64,000 bases of DNA from Anas platyrhynchos (lineage: Eukaryota > Chordata > Aves > Anseriformes > Anatidae). The DNA is taken from assembly GCF_047663525.1 (NCBI RefSeq), contig NC_092590.1:55326001-55390000 (forward strand), in the 5' to 3' direction. Of the stretch, positions 37,230 through 50,300 are shown one piece after another. Position 1 is the stretch's first letter; every line of letters begins with the position of its first letter. The translations under genes were made by a program, and so were the position numbers. The notes beneath the pieces are model-generated. The model had not been told where the DNA came from. It was given only the letters and a program-made list of their open reading frames with translations, and searched no databases.

Positions 37230-38330
37230 TTCCCCCTGTGCGCGCTGGGTGCCTTTGGAGCCCCCCCACCATCACAGGGCTGCCTGGAGCACCCCCAGCG
37301 CGCTCCCTTTGTCAAGCAGCCGCCTGCCTCTCCCTCCTCTCGGGGGGCAGCACAAACCACCGCTGCCTCCCCACACGACCCCTAACCCCTGAGGGTCGGG
37401 AAAGCTGCCCTGGAAGCCACCTCAGCCCCGGGGGGAAGCTCCTTGGCGGCCGGGAGCCGCTCCCGGAGCCGCAGGTGTGAGCCGGCCGCCCTGAGGCACC
37501 GGCGGCGCCATGTTGTGCGCCCTCCGCCGCCGCCGCCCCGCCCGGCCGGCCCCCTGCGAGCCGCGGCGCTGGGCGGCGGCCAGGGAGGAGGGAGAGGAGC
37601 CGGGAGGAGAGAGGAGAGAAGAGGAGGGGCGGCGGTGGCGGCCGGCGGCCGGAATCGTTTCCTGGGTAAGGCTGGGAAGCGTTTCCGGAGGGCTGGCTGC
37701 ATCCCGCAGCGGGCTCTGGGCGCCTCGGGAGCGGCGCGGTGCGGCGGGCAGGGCAGGTGCGCGCTCCCCGCGGCGGGGACGGGGCGGTGCGGGGCTCCCG
37801 GGCAGCCCCGGAGCCTTCCCCTGGGGAAATTTGGGTGGGTTTCGGGGCTTTCCGCGATTTCAGCGCTGGTTACTGCTGCTCGGGGGCCGTGCGGGTGGGA
37901 GCCCGGGGGGAGCAGCCCTCGGGGCGCAGCGCGGAGCCGCGTTAATGTCAGGCGGTGCGGGGGGGCTTGCTGGCGGTGTCCTGCTGGGGCTCAACCTTGT
38001 GGTCTTGCCCCTCCAGCACCAAATATTGCAGCCCACACCGCCTGCAGGGCGCAGTTGTGCTGCTGCCGTGCCGCAGGCTGTGCAGGGTTGGGCTCTGGGC
38101 AGGATGCGCTGCGCGGCGCTGCCCCGGGGGCCGGCTGCGGGCGTGCCGTGCCCTGCGGCTTCTCACCGGGTCCCTCCGGCTCCTTCGGCATCCCACACGC
38201 CACCACCCTGCTGCCTGATGCTCTGCTGCTTTCCAAAAGCGCCAGCGAGTTGGCTGCCTTGCGGTTGGAAGTGTTTTCTGCCTAGGTTCAGCTGGAGTGT
38301 GTGCGGATGCTGGAGCACTCGGAGGGGGAG
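37230..38330. promoter_or_regulatory. CpG island promoter (unknown gene and/or APBB2)
   Basis: A strongly GC- and CpG-rich block in AT-rich surroundings, with a consensus donor (TCCTGG|gtaagg) at 37665 on the plus strand. In mammals APBB2 starts on the opposite strand to UCHL1, next to the UCHL1 5' end. This island occupies that place and orientation. The unknown downstream exons may also use it. Open frames across it are composition artefacts, except possibly the one beginning at 37510. Confidence 0.7.
37510..37665 (+). CDS. Candidate gene exon 1 (Arg-rich, uncertain)
   Basis: ATG in the context gcgccATGT opens 52 codons, rich in Arg, Ala, Glu and Pro, to the donor TGG|gtaagg. The phase fits exon 2, but one in three would by chance. 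The composition is that expected of any frame in a CpG island. It may be a non-coding first exon. Confidence 0.3.
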
Positions 38331-41300
38331 ACATCCTCGTGCGGTGACCTTGTGGCAAAATCTTGGCTGGTTAACTTCTTTCTGTAAAGCAGCCAAGCTA
38401 AGCATGGGTGTTTTGACTCTTCCTTTGCAGCAGTGAGTGTTTGATGGAGCGCTTTGGGGCTTTTCTTTTTTTCCTGGTTGTTTAAGAGAAGATTTGGAGA
38501 GGACTCTTCAAGAAGAATACCAGTTTTGTTGCATGTTACGAGAAATGTGTGACCATTCTTAACACTGAGGCAGCCCAAGTGAACTTCATCCTCTGTGATG
38601 AAGGAGAAGGTCTAAGCAGTGGGTCGCAGTGATGTGGGAAGCATTTCTTAGCAGAGGGGATGCACAACTTGCAAGCCTGGGTTATTGTTGTTGTTTTCAG
38701 TTTTGCAGCTAAGGAGCCAGTGAGCAAAAATGATAGCTTTTGGTGGGGCACTGGGTGGATTCTGCTGTTCCCTTGGTCAGGAGGGACAGTGACGTGCTTA
38801 GGAAATGCTTGGGGGGGTGTAGTGAGGACTGGTGCAGCGTTGGAGCTGAAGAGAGTTGTGACTTGAGGAGCTGGTTAGGAGGAACGTGAGTGCTTGAGAT
38901 TGGTGAGAAATCCTTACAGCAGGCAGAGGCTGGGAGAAGGCCACAGTGAAACCTGGTAGTTGGTAGGTGATGGTAGGTAATCAACTGATTGCATCTCCAT
39001 CAGATGGCAGATCCATGCTTTTCAGAAGCTCTGACCTAGGATGTGCAATCCCACTTGAAATTCATGCTGAAAAGAGATGATACCACCCATATGTCTCCTT
39101 TGGGTAAAAGACAAGGTTTTGCCTCTGTCCTGTGCTGTAAGCGAGGAACCCTGGAGGTCTTGAAAAGATGTTTAGGTGTACAGCTTAGCGATATGGTTTA
39201 GTGGAGGACTGGTTAGTGTTAGGTCAGAGGTTGGACTCGATGATCTTGAGGTCTCTTCCAACCTAGACAATTCTGTGATTCTGTGAACTCAGCTGCTGGG
39301 AACACCAGAGCAGGAGGAGATGTGCAGGGCACGTTAGCTCCTTACTTGCTAAACTGCTGCTGTCCTGCTGCCACGGAGAAGGTGACAAATGGTGGGGCGT
39401 GTTTGGCAGGAGACTGGCAGGAAGGACTGGTGGGATGGGTGGGAGCACCAGGGAATATCAGGCACATCTTCTCACTTGTGCTTCTGGTGGAGCAGGTGCA
39501 GAGAGTGGCTGGGGTAAAGAAACAATCGCACCAGAGGAGACAAGGAAAGCCTGGCTCGTCTAGCCTAGGAAATGAGGCCTGAGAGGGGATACGATTGCAA
39601 TCTGCAGATACAGCAGGCATATAAACAGTAGAAACAGAGAGGAGCTATTTAAACTAAAGAACAATGTTGGCACGAGAACAAATGGATGTAAACTGGCATG
39701 AATAAACTTCGGCTGGAATTTCGTTTCTTCCCTAAATGGAGTGAGGTTCTGGAATGACCTTCAAAGGGGAGAAGTGGGAGCAAGACCCCTGGCTGGCTCT
39801 TAAAGATATATTGAGGAAGTTTGTGTCATGTGCCTGGCTCTGTGGCATTAAGAGCTGAGGCTCGGTGACTCAGGGAAACCTTTTCTGTACGTGTGAGTTA
39901 ACCGAGCATGGATTTTCTGTGTTAATGTTTCTTATTTTAAAAATCTGACATTCAGAACTGACATTGGAATAAATGCTCGCTTTATGGTTTGTATCGCTGC
40001 TTAGAAAGGATTGTGATGTGCTTAGTGGCTGCTTCCTGAAATATTTTACAAGTTTAGGTTTTCTTTCCTCCAAAATGTTGTATTGGCTTGCAGCAGTATC
40101 TGATTATGGGGAAATGTCTATTTTTCATTGTGAAAATTGTGCAAAAGACTATTCTTTAGTTTGTGTATCACAGCTGTTTGAGTTTATTCTTCAGGTTACA
40201 AAATAAACCGCAGAAAAAGTGTTTCTTGATTGAAGCAATTGTTAAATCCTGTAAAAGCAGGAGTTGGGAGGGGACAGCTGATCCAGATGGTGTGAATTGA
40301 GACCAGTGCTCCCAGCTACGCTGCGGCTGGAGGGCTTGAAAGTAACTTTGAAGACAAGTCTAGTTTATGTAGTTGTCTGCGGGTTTGTTTCATTTGCTGT
40401 TAGGCAGAACAGCTGAGAGTTATCTTGAGTGGTGGTTATAGCAGTCCGACTCGTACAGAAGTCTGTAGGCCATTCTAAAAATATGGTGTGCAGCACAAAA
40501 CACAACCAGCTGCAGATCCTGCGTAATAGGTCCTGTGACTGTCAGAAGTATGTGACAGCTTCCAGAAGATGCAATAAATATAAAAAAGGAAGAGCAGCAG
40601 TGGTGGGCCAAGGCCTCACCTGTCTGCCCCGGTAGCCAGCTGGGGCTCGACCCAGCCATGTGGCACCCAGCTGGCTTCGTCTCTGAGCAGCACCTCCCAG
40701 GTGTCTCCAAATGCTTCTGCAGCCCGGTGGGCTGATGGCCCCCAGCCCTGGTGGGCAGCATCCCAGCACCTCTGGACCTGTGTCACTGTCCTCGTCTCGC
40801 TGGGGGTGAGCACTGCTGGCTGCTGCCCCGTAGCTGTGAGGAGTTGGGAGTGCTCTGTGTAGTGTTCTGCTTTAGCTTCCTTTTTAAAATAAACAACTCC
40901 TTCACCTTCAGCCTCTTTCTGTTCTAAATCCTCGTCTGATCTCTCTGCAGCCCCCCGGGACCTTATTGCAGCCTCCACGGCCTTTGCCCAGGAGCACAGC
41001 TTGTCTGCAGGCCTGCTTCTGGTTGTGTAAGAACTCCCTCCTCCTGTTTCTTCTCTGCTGGATTCCTTCCTCTGGTGGCTCGTAGCTCCCATGTGGCAGA
41101 GGCAGTGAGATCCTGCATTATGACATTTATAACTTCATAGTCCTCTGTCTTCCTCTTCCATTTGTAGTTTTACCTGACTGAAGAGCTGCCTACTCAGCTG
41201 TTCTTTGAACAGAGGCTGTCCCTGAGTTTGAGTGCCCTTTCCAGGAGTCCTTCCTACCTCTAAAGATCCTTTTAGGGCGGGAGGATCAGGACTGCGTGCA

Positions 41301-44300
41301 GTTTTCAGCAAGTAGGTGAGCTCTGGGGCTGTGCAGTGACATAACCGTGCTTTGTTTTCGTAGCGATTTATAACGTTTGATGAGCTTGTGGGGCTGCTGC
41401 TGAGCTCATTTCATGGATGCGTGCAGTTGTAACCTCGCGATGTTGCTCTGGCGCACGATCATTTTGGGGCCTATCAGCCATGTAAAGCTGCGGTTGTGCC
41501 TTTCCCATGTCCGTCTCCTTCCATCTGCTGTGTTTATTTGCATTAGTTCTCATCTCCGTGCTGTTGACTCAGTCTCGCAGGATTGTCTGGAATCCTTCAC
41601 ATCCTGTCCTTGCCACCTGAATAACGTTTCATCAGCAAACTTCCTTGGCCCGCTGCTCCATCCCCTTTCCAGGTCTCATGTGAGCATCTCGGGCAGCCCG
41701 AGTCTGAGCACAGGTTGCTGCTGAACTTCACTGGTGACTTCTGGTTGCTCCAAGAGAGACTGTTTACCTTTGTCCTTACCCTGCTTCTGTTTTTCCACCC
41801 TCTGCATGTCCACATGGGACCTCTTCTCTTACCTCTCTTGGCTTAGTTCCCATGAGGAGCCCCATACCTGTTTGGTAAGCCCTTTTGGAAACTCAAGGAG
41901 ATGGAAACAAATGGGTATATCCCACGTTTGGTACCAACTCTGAAAGGCTTATAAAGCAGGGCTGCTCCTCCTGAAACTGTGGACTTTTCCAAAATCCTGT
42001 CCCTTTATTACCAGCATCTGTTAAGCTCATTTTGGGCCCAGCAGAGGTGCTTGGCCGTGTACTTCATGCTTCCCTGAAGCCGTGCTGAAATCCTCGCCTC
42101 TTTTGCCGCTTTCCTTTCCCCTGCTCCATAGGATCCAAGGTGGATCTCTAATTCTGTCTCCTGCAGTCAAATCCTTTTTTTCTTAAACTAAATTATGCTG
42201 AGCTTCTGTCTTCTCCCTTGAAAATATGTCATTCGCATGGGCAACTGCTTAGATATTTTCATTTTTTATTTTTTTTTTTACTGCTGAAGAAACTTTACAT
42301 CTGTGTATTACACTGATGAGTGCCTTTAAAGCGCTCTGCGTAACAATTAGGGTGATTAAAAAGATGCAGATTCCTGCTTTTATCAGTAGTCTGCGTGCTG
42401 CCTGTGTGGTGCGCTTAGAAACCTGCCGTGGATCTCAGCTGAATGGAGTCAGGTGCGATTTACTTGAGGATATTTCCTCGGGAATGTAAACAATCAACTT
42501 CAGTAGTAGCACATTAAGAGTAACGATATGTGACAGAGGAGGGTAGCTACGAAATCAAAACGTGTAAATTTTTGCTTCTGATCTCAATATGGGATAGCCG
42601 GTGTCCGTAGTTGTGGTTTATTTTACCTTGTGAATAGTGCTGCTGCTCTTAAAGTACTGCTCGGCAAATTTCTGGCAGACCTCTTATTGACAGCTTAATC
42701 TTTTGGACTTCACGACTCAAAAAACCTCTGCTGAAATGTCAGCGGTGTCCCTCTCCAACATGGCCAAAACCGAGTAATAACCTGCTGATGTAGTCTCCTA
42801 GCCCTTATTGTTTGGCTGTCCTTTTTTCCCTGCAGAAATCTTTCTCTCTCCTTTGTCTTCCTGGCCGGGTTGTGTTGCTCCCCAGGTAATGTATCCCGGC
42901 AGACAAGCATCAGCCCTGCCTGCCCTGGGGAAAAGCCTCCTGGAAGCACGAGGCTTGCTCTGCGATGACACGCTTTTAAGCCGTGTTGAGTTCCTTTGTT
43001 GAAGGGTTGTGGGTTGTTGTTGTTTTTTTTTTTTTTTCTTTTAATGCAAATATAGCTTAATTTTCAAAGGCACCAAGAGGAGTATTTCTAAACTTCTGCA
43101 GATATCCACGGAGAATGGGTGTTTGAAACAAAAAACCACCACACCCCAAGGGCTGGATATGGGCACTAAAATGTAGCTCAGTCAGGACTAATTTTTCTTA
43201 TGTTTATTAGCTGGCTGTGGGGGGAGGTTTCCTGGTTCCAAAGGGAGTGAAAACGGCAGGAACAAAATGTTCCCTACCGTTATGAATCAACTTGTTGGAG
43301 CAGAATAACCCACCAGAAATTTTACATATTTTTGTTGTTGTCTATTTGTAGAAACATGCCATTTCTTTGTAGCGTTTTCAGGGTAGAAAGCACTCCAAAC
43401 AGTTACCAAATTACAATAATTTGGTGTGACTAATATTGGCAGGATTTAGTGAAGCCTTTATCGGGAACCTCTTAAGTGTAATTTCTCAAATGGGATGGAG
43501 GGAGATGCTGCAGGGCGCTTGCTGGCCAGCTGCCTGGCTTAGAAAATTCGGAGCTTGACGTGAAGCCATCCCATGTATTCGGTATAGAAACTCACTGTAA
43601 GGACCTGGAAGCAGTAGTTTGGGTAAATGTGGCAACTAATTCATTGCTACGGTGTTTACATTTGCCTAGCTAATTCTGTTTGAGGGGAGGATTATTGCAG
43701 GGAAGGGATGCTTCTCAGCGAGGTATTGACCTGTGTGCCTGTGGGAGATGAAAGGGAGTTGCAGGGTGTATCCAGGAAAAGAAAGCCATTTCTGCAAGTG
43801 TCTCTTGCTGTTTTTTCCCCAAAGTGCCTTGCTGGGCGTTTTTCCCTGGGTGTGTGCAGCACTGAGGGTGTTTTCGGCGGCACAGCCCCTCGAAGAGCTG
43901 CGTGGGCCTGACCCCTGCAACCGGGCTGAGGTGGGGCATGGGGAGAGGCTCTGCAGTGGGGAAGCTTGGGACCAAAAGCCCTGTGCCCTTTAAGAAATTA
44001 AATTTCATTTTGATACTAGTTTTTCCCAAAGGTACAGACATAAAAGTCAGCTTAAAAATACAATAGAAATAGCATACGTACTGGTGGGTGGATAAAGGGG
44101 AAGGGAAAGGTTATGAGGATAACTGTGTAATGCATGTGTAAGGAAAATGTTTGGTACCCGTGTATATGGAAACTGGAGTATTAACAAAGCAAAATAGCTT
44201 CAGTGTGTTCCATCTTTGTTCTTCAGAAGTATTTGGGATTGGATTTGTTGTTATATAAGTTTGTGGGCTGATAAGATGACTACCCTAGGAGATTAAAATA

Positions 44301-47300
44301 ACTTGGTGACAAGACAGTATTTGCTTCAAACATGTGCTGTTATTTAAACATGTGTGAGAACTGCTAGCAAACAATGCTTGACTATATACATGTTTTAACC
44401 TTATTTTTATAATCTTTGCATGCTGTTACATCAGCATTTATCTGTTTGTTGTGTTTTTTCACCAATTTTTGGCAATTCTAAACTCTTTTCAGTAAAATAT
44501 CCTGTATGTTTTCAACTGATGCAAGAACAAACTGGGCAAAAAAAATGAATAAACTTAATGGTTGAGATATTATATATGCCAAAACAGTATCCAGGCGTTG
44601 ACTGGTGGAGGTGTGTGGGCATTTAGAGGCCAGTAGGTCTTTTTGGAAGAAAGTAGATGTATCTGAAGGTGACAAAGCTGGATGCTGTTGGTCAGGGTAG
44701 TCACATCCATGGTCCTGGGGAAGGTTCTTTGCAGCCTGACAGCGTGCTGACACCTCGGTGGCCTCACGCTGAAAGATGTGTGATGGAAGGCTGTTTGGGG
44801 AACTGAAAATAATGACAGAAAGCTCAGGTGTGGCAGTGAGGGATCTGTGTGGGGAAGGAGGATCCGGAGGGAGAGCCAGGAGGCTCCCGGGGATGTCAGC
44901 ACTACAGTGAGGCTCGCTCCTGAGGAGGACCAGGAGGAGTGGGAACATCAGAGCATTTGTACCAGCTTCGTCCCTCAGGTGGGAGTCAAGCTTTTCTAGT
45001 TTCCCAGCTTGCTTTAAGCTGAGAATCAGCCAGCTCTGCCACGGCCTGGTTGTGCTACATCTGCGTGCACGTCCCTACCGCTGTGGCCGACCTTGCCGGT
45101 GGGCGCTGTGTGGAAGATTTCCTCTGGTAGCAGCCACTGTGGTGGTGCTGGGAGCTCCTGGGCCTTGCCTCGTGGTAACCTGCATGCTGTAACGAGCCCA
45201 GCCACCCTGCGAGTGCCTGAGAAGACACAGGAGCTGGCTCCTGGCCGCTTGCCACCCTGCAGCACAGCGCGGCTCGCTGCTGTCCTAGCTCAGCAGGTAG
45301 CAGTGCTGCTGGTGTGGAAGAAAGACATTTTGTGGGATCTGTCCAAATCCATAGCGGATTGTACAGGAGGGAGGCCGAAATTCTTCAGCTGTGCCTTGTT
45401 CAGCCTTCCAGTGGAAGAGAAACCCGTCTTCCTCCGAACGCTTGCCCAAGGTTTTGCGAATGTGCAAGGTAAAATGATTATTCTCCTAGATTTAAAGCCT
45501 GGATTCTTCTTCCTTGAGTTCCCGTGGATGGCTAAATCTGTGCCACTTTGAAAACCCCTCTGAAGACAGATAACCCAGGCTTCTCTGAACCCTCCCTGGA
45601 AGATTCACTTTGAGGGATTTGGCCTGCTCCTCTGCTTCTGCCGTGTGCTTCTGAATAATCCTTGAACTGTAAATACAGCGCTGGAAAAAATAACATTTGA
45701 GCTGGCTGACAATATTGCGGCTCACATTAGGACTTAAATTAAGAAATACGAGCTTACGCTACAAATCAGAAATTTGGGTTTGTAACCCCTTAATTTTTGG
45801 CCTGATAAATCCTATTACTCCCAGAAAGCTGTTAAGGTTCATCTCGGTAAGCGCTAAGGATGTTTTAAATCCATGGATTATTTAAGTTCCGCCTGTGCCA
45901 AGGTTTAAAATAAGACTGCTAATGCACGGGACACGCCAGCTGTAAAACCAGGAGTGGATGGTGTGGAATCAATGCAGGAGACACCGAGCGACCTATCCAA
46001 CTTCAGACCTACCTAGCGTTCAACTTTAACTCCTGCTGCCTGGACTGCTTTTGCTAGCCTGCTGTACAGGGACAGAAAATTCACTATGCCTATTTTTTCA
46101 CTAGTATCATTAGTATTCTTGATTAAAAACACTCAAGGATGACCTTATGAAGCCAAGTTGCCCACTGAAGGATCCTTTTCTTTATATTTGATAATTGTGT
46201 TCTGTGTGCCCTGCCAGGAGAGCTCCTGTGGAGGGATGAAGATGCTGAAGCTGCTGAGTTCAGGCTTGCTTGCCTGCCCCTTGGCCATCGAGGCTGAAAG
46301 CTGCACACTTTTTGGTGTACTCTGCTGGGCAGGGAAATAGGGGCTGCGGGTGTGCCCCTCGCTCGGTGGTGGTGTCCCTCTCTGGCTCTCCTGTGGAGTT
46401 CTTGCTTGGTGGGTGGGCATTAGCACCTCCTGGGCTCTCCCTGCTGCTGAGTGGAAGTGTTACAGAGCTTCCGCAAGCAGGAAACTGGGCTTTCCCAGTT
46501 TTGGGGTTGCTTTTTGAATCAAGACTGCAAGAAAATGGTTTTGGCGTAGGTGAATGCAATGTGTTGCTATGGCAGGATATGAAGCCTCCGAGCAGGAGGA
46601 GGTGTGGAAATTCTAGATCTCTAAAGAGAGAGGCTTAAGCTGAATTTGCTTAGATTTTAAAAACTGATGGAGGTAAGGATATCTAAGGATAGTGATGTGC
46701 ATACCCTGTGAATCTAAATCGAAGGTATCGATGCTCCCAAACAATGGCTCAGGAAAGGCTCGAGCCAGTGAGCTCAGGTGGAGGCAGCAGCTAGCATATA
46801 AATAGATTGAGAAGAATTTTAATTACACAGCGGAGCTAGATGATGAAACTGACTGCAAAACCCAGGAGCAAAATACGCCTAAATCTCTTGGGCAGCATTA
46901 GGCACCAAACTGGAAATAGCACTCCACTGTGGAGCAGTGGGGAGGAATGCTCTGTACCAAGTAAAACATAAACACGCCTAAAAATGTTTTCTAGGCTTAT
47001 TTTATTTTTTTCCCCTCTCCTTACTTGTTTTAAGGCCTAGATTTGTTCTGAAAGATTCTAAAATTATATACATTTGAGAATAAAGCTGATTTGTTTCACA
47101 GAAACTAAGTTTGGGTCTGGGAGTTTCAAGCTATGCTCCTTTGCAGTTTCTTGGCAATTCCTAGCGTAGTGTGGTGTCCGTAACTTTTATTTATCGCTTT
47201 TAATTCAGAAGTGCTAGATAACTCAACTGCTTTCTCAGCACAACAGGAAATTCTAGAAGGCCTTGAGAGATTCAGTATAAAGCTAGCAAAACGGCCACAG

Positions 47301-50300
47301 CTGGATGGTAAAAATTAAAACAAAACCAGGCATTTTCCAACAAGATGTCATTTGGATGTGACAGGCTCAGGGACGAGCAGCAGTTCTGCCTTCCTCAAAA
47401 GCTTTTCATGAAAGAACCTTTTTTTTTTTTTTTTTTTTTTTTTTAAGCAGAGCAGTACACGTGTTGAAACTTGGCTCTTACAGAGAAGCTTTCTATAACG
47501 TGATACTGGAAGTATCTGCTTGCCATATGGAAATTGGTAGTAACATTACCTGCGCTTTTGAAGTGAGTATTTCCCTATTTGTTAGCCATAACTTGAAAGC
47601 ACCGCAGTATCTTAAGCTCAGCAAAATGCTTAAACTTGAAGCAAAACAGTTGCTTTAAAGGAACTTCAGTGATGGAGAACCTCTCTGTTTCGCATGGTGG
47701 GAGCAATGCAGTTGGAGCAGGTTGGGGTCACTGAGCTGCAGGAGGCTGATGGACACAAAGCATCGCCGTGAAATAACAGCATGGTCCCGATCCCCTCCAG
47801 TGGGGACCAAGTATTGGGACAACCCAGAGCCACTACTGGGTAGCCTAATTCTATGCTGTTGCCTTAAGGAACACCAGAGATGGCTTCAGAAATTGAACTG
47901 TTGTTGTAGAAAGCTCCCTGTAACAACCAAGCTCAGGATATTTGCTTTCTTGCCTCTGAGCAGGTGTGGTCTCTGTGCTACTATTGCACATCTCATGGTA
48001 TAACAATTTGTGTTGAAAACACCTTTTTTTCTTACAAGATAGAGAGCAAAGTATTCACACTGTTAGCATGGGGTTAACGTCTTTTAATTACATGTTTTAA
48101 ATACAAAGCGAAGAGATGTTGGATAGAACTAGGGCCCAGGAGTGATAGTAGCACACAAGTTTCTTCAAGGTTGCTTTTAGCAAAAGGGATCTGTTAGGCT
48201 GGATGTTTGCTGATAAGTGTTATCACTTAGCTCTTTTTGTCTTGATTTAACTAATCTTACCTTTAGCCTGCATCCTGTTTCTGTGTAAATCACTAATTGC
48301 TCTTCTGTGAGCAGCCACCAGCTTTGGGATCATATGATTGCTGAGGAACTCTTGGTGTTTGAATTGTGTGTGATGTTCCCTGGCTGTGTGCAGCACTGCC
48401 TGTTTTGTTTATTTTTTCTGTTTTTTTTTTTTTTTTTGTTTTGTTTTGTTTTGTTTTTTTTTTATTTCTCTTAAGATGAGCTTTTAGGTGGAAGCCTATA
48501 GTTGCTTCTCCCAATAAGCTTGGCGCATAAGCCCCGGAGAACTTCACTATGCCAGATGCATTCTCATGCTCTCAGGTATCAAAACTGGCTTAAACCTTTC
48601 GGTTTGATTTCATATTGGTGATCACTTTGCACAAACACATGCTTGGGTCACCCTGGGACAGGCGTGTGGAAGTGTTGAGGAGTGTGGTGTGCTGGGGGGA
48701 GCTGGGAGGAGGATGCCCCACATGCCCCTTCCCCAGCACAGGGCAGCTCAACGCCTCTTCCAGAGCCTCATGGCAGGGCATCGCTTCCCTGCTCTAGAAA
48801 AGGTTTGCGTGACTTAAGCAAGTTGTTTTTTTTCCACTCGTACATCAGCCCTGTTTGTAGAGAATTTTGTGGGTTTTCAGTGTTTTGCTTTTTTTTTTTT
48901 TTTTCAACCTTGAAATGGTTTTTAAACTTCCACCCTGCACATTGAAGTATTATTATTATTATTTTATTTATTCTTTGCTATTTCTTGGTTTTGGTTCTAA
49001 TAGAACGTGAACCAGTGCACAAGTTGTTTATTTTCTTAAATGGTAGCAGCCTCGGTGTGTTTGCAATGAGGTGTTGTGTGTTTACAGAACAAACAGTCCT
49101 GTAATATGTAAAGTTTTAAAACAAATATCGAAGGAAAGAATAACTAAAAACATGAAGGGAAATGGGAAAAATTGCAACATAAGTTTATCCATAGCGAGTC
49201 TGTGCCAGAGTAAATGCCTTTTATTTCTTTCTACCTTGAGCTGTGAGTTGGGTTAAGTGTGTTACGTTTATCTGGTCTATAAGGAAACATCTGTTATGGC
49301 ATGAAGAGGAAAATGCTGAGCCATGGGTGAAAGGCTTGGTTAAAGGGGAAAGAGGAGGCTGAAGAGCAAAGGAGCCGCCTTGGCTGGAGGAGGACTCGTG
49401 CTGGGATATCTTCACAAGAGCTTTGGCAACCAGAAGTTAGGAACGCATAGAAGATGTGTTAATCTTGCTGGTATTCAGCGAGATGTTTGTAGGCATGGCG
49501 ATGTATCGAGCTGCTATGTAGCGTGCTGCTAAGGTCTCGTCTAGGAAGAAGTGAATCATATTGATAGTGAGAAGGATGATTTGAGATTCTGTGTGAAGGC
49601 AGCTCCTCGTACTGAACACGTTCACTGGCTGTGGCCCAAGTGGTACCCAGCTTTTCACGGGGAGATGCTCTGGGCTTTCTCATCTCGTGTTTTCTCAGGT
49701 CTTCCCCAGTTTCCTTTCCGGCTCTGCCTCAGTTTGCCTTGGTTTATCACACTTTCTCTTCACAAAGTAGCACAGTACCGTGCTGTGCTCGGGATCCCGG
49801 AAAGCTGACTGTGCTAATGGGCTTTGGAAGCAGCACTCAGGGTAACTTGGGCTGCTTTACTTGGCCTGGGAAAGGAAGGACCTCTATAAGGCCTATAATC
49901 CAAAGATTAAAGTCTCTGTAAGTCTTTATAACCCAAAAAACTATGTGTAAGGGCTCTCTCTATAGGTCTATATATATCAAGGCCTACATATAAGGTCTCT
50001 ATAATCCAAAGATTTGGTCTTTGGACTGCCTGTGGCTGCATATTTTCCCAGGCTGAGGATGCAGCTTCCGATGTGGCCTCTCATACCTTGCCGTGAGGTG
50101 GATTCATGAGGCATTGGTAGAGTTGTGGCTTTTCTCTGCTTGCTGCAACGCAAAGACTTGAGGAAGGACTTGACTGCTTACGTGATTATAGTAACAGGAC
50201 GTTAAATGCAGACGGTTACCTCATACGTTTATATTAATTAAATGGTATATTTGACTGTGAACTAAAGTAGACTGTGAGTAACCTGAAGCCCCATTGGGTT

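Larger units (their letters stand above)
30390..37240. other. Intergenic region between UCHL1 and the 37.5 kb CpG island
   Basis: I see no supported exon. It has a T/TC-rich tract (31788-31842), a run of 16 C at 33179-33194, and poly(T)/(GTTT)n at 34392-34429. All open frames are short. Confidence 0.55.
37666..45293 (+). other. Candidate gene intron 1, or intergenic
   Basis: It holds the rest of the CpG island, an old CR1 relic at 39549-39830, a younger CR1 tail at 39145-39287, a 158-codon minus-strand open frame at 40616-41092 and an L3/CR1-like relic at about 41560-42010. I found no further convincing exon, but short coding exons could be hidden here. Confidence 0.5.

Noticed and set aside
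37443-38436. 280- and 308-codon plus-strand open frames in the 37.5 kb CpG island
   Set aside because: Composition artefacts. Beyond the donor at 37665 there is no coding character. Only the short first part is kept as a doubtful exon.
42080-42180. Acceptor-like pyrimidine tract ending ctccatag
   Set aside because: The downstream frame meets a stop or lacks a donor within a plausible exon length, and it lies beside a degraded LINE.
47447-47556. Exon-like segment after the poly(T) run, ending GAA|gtgagt
   Set aside because: It could join candidate exon 2 in phase, but it ends in phase 0 while exon 3 needs phase 1. The acceptor signal is mostly the poly(T) repeat.
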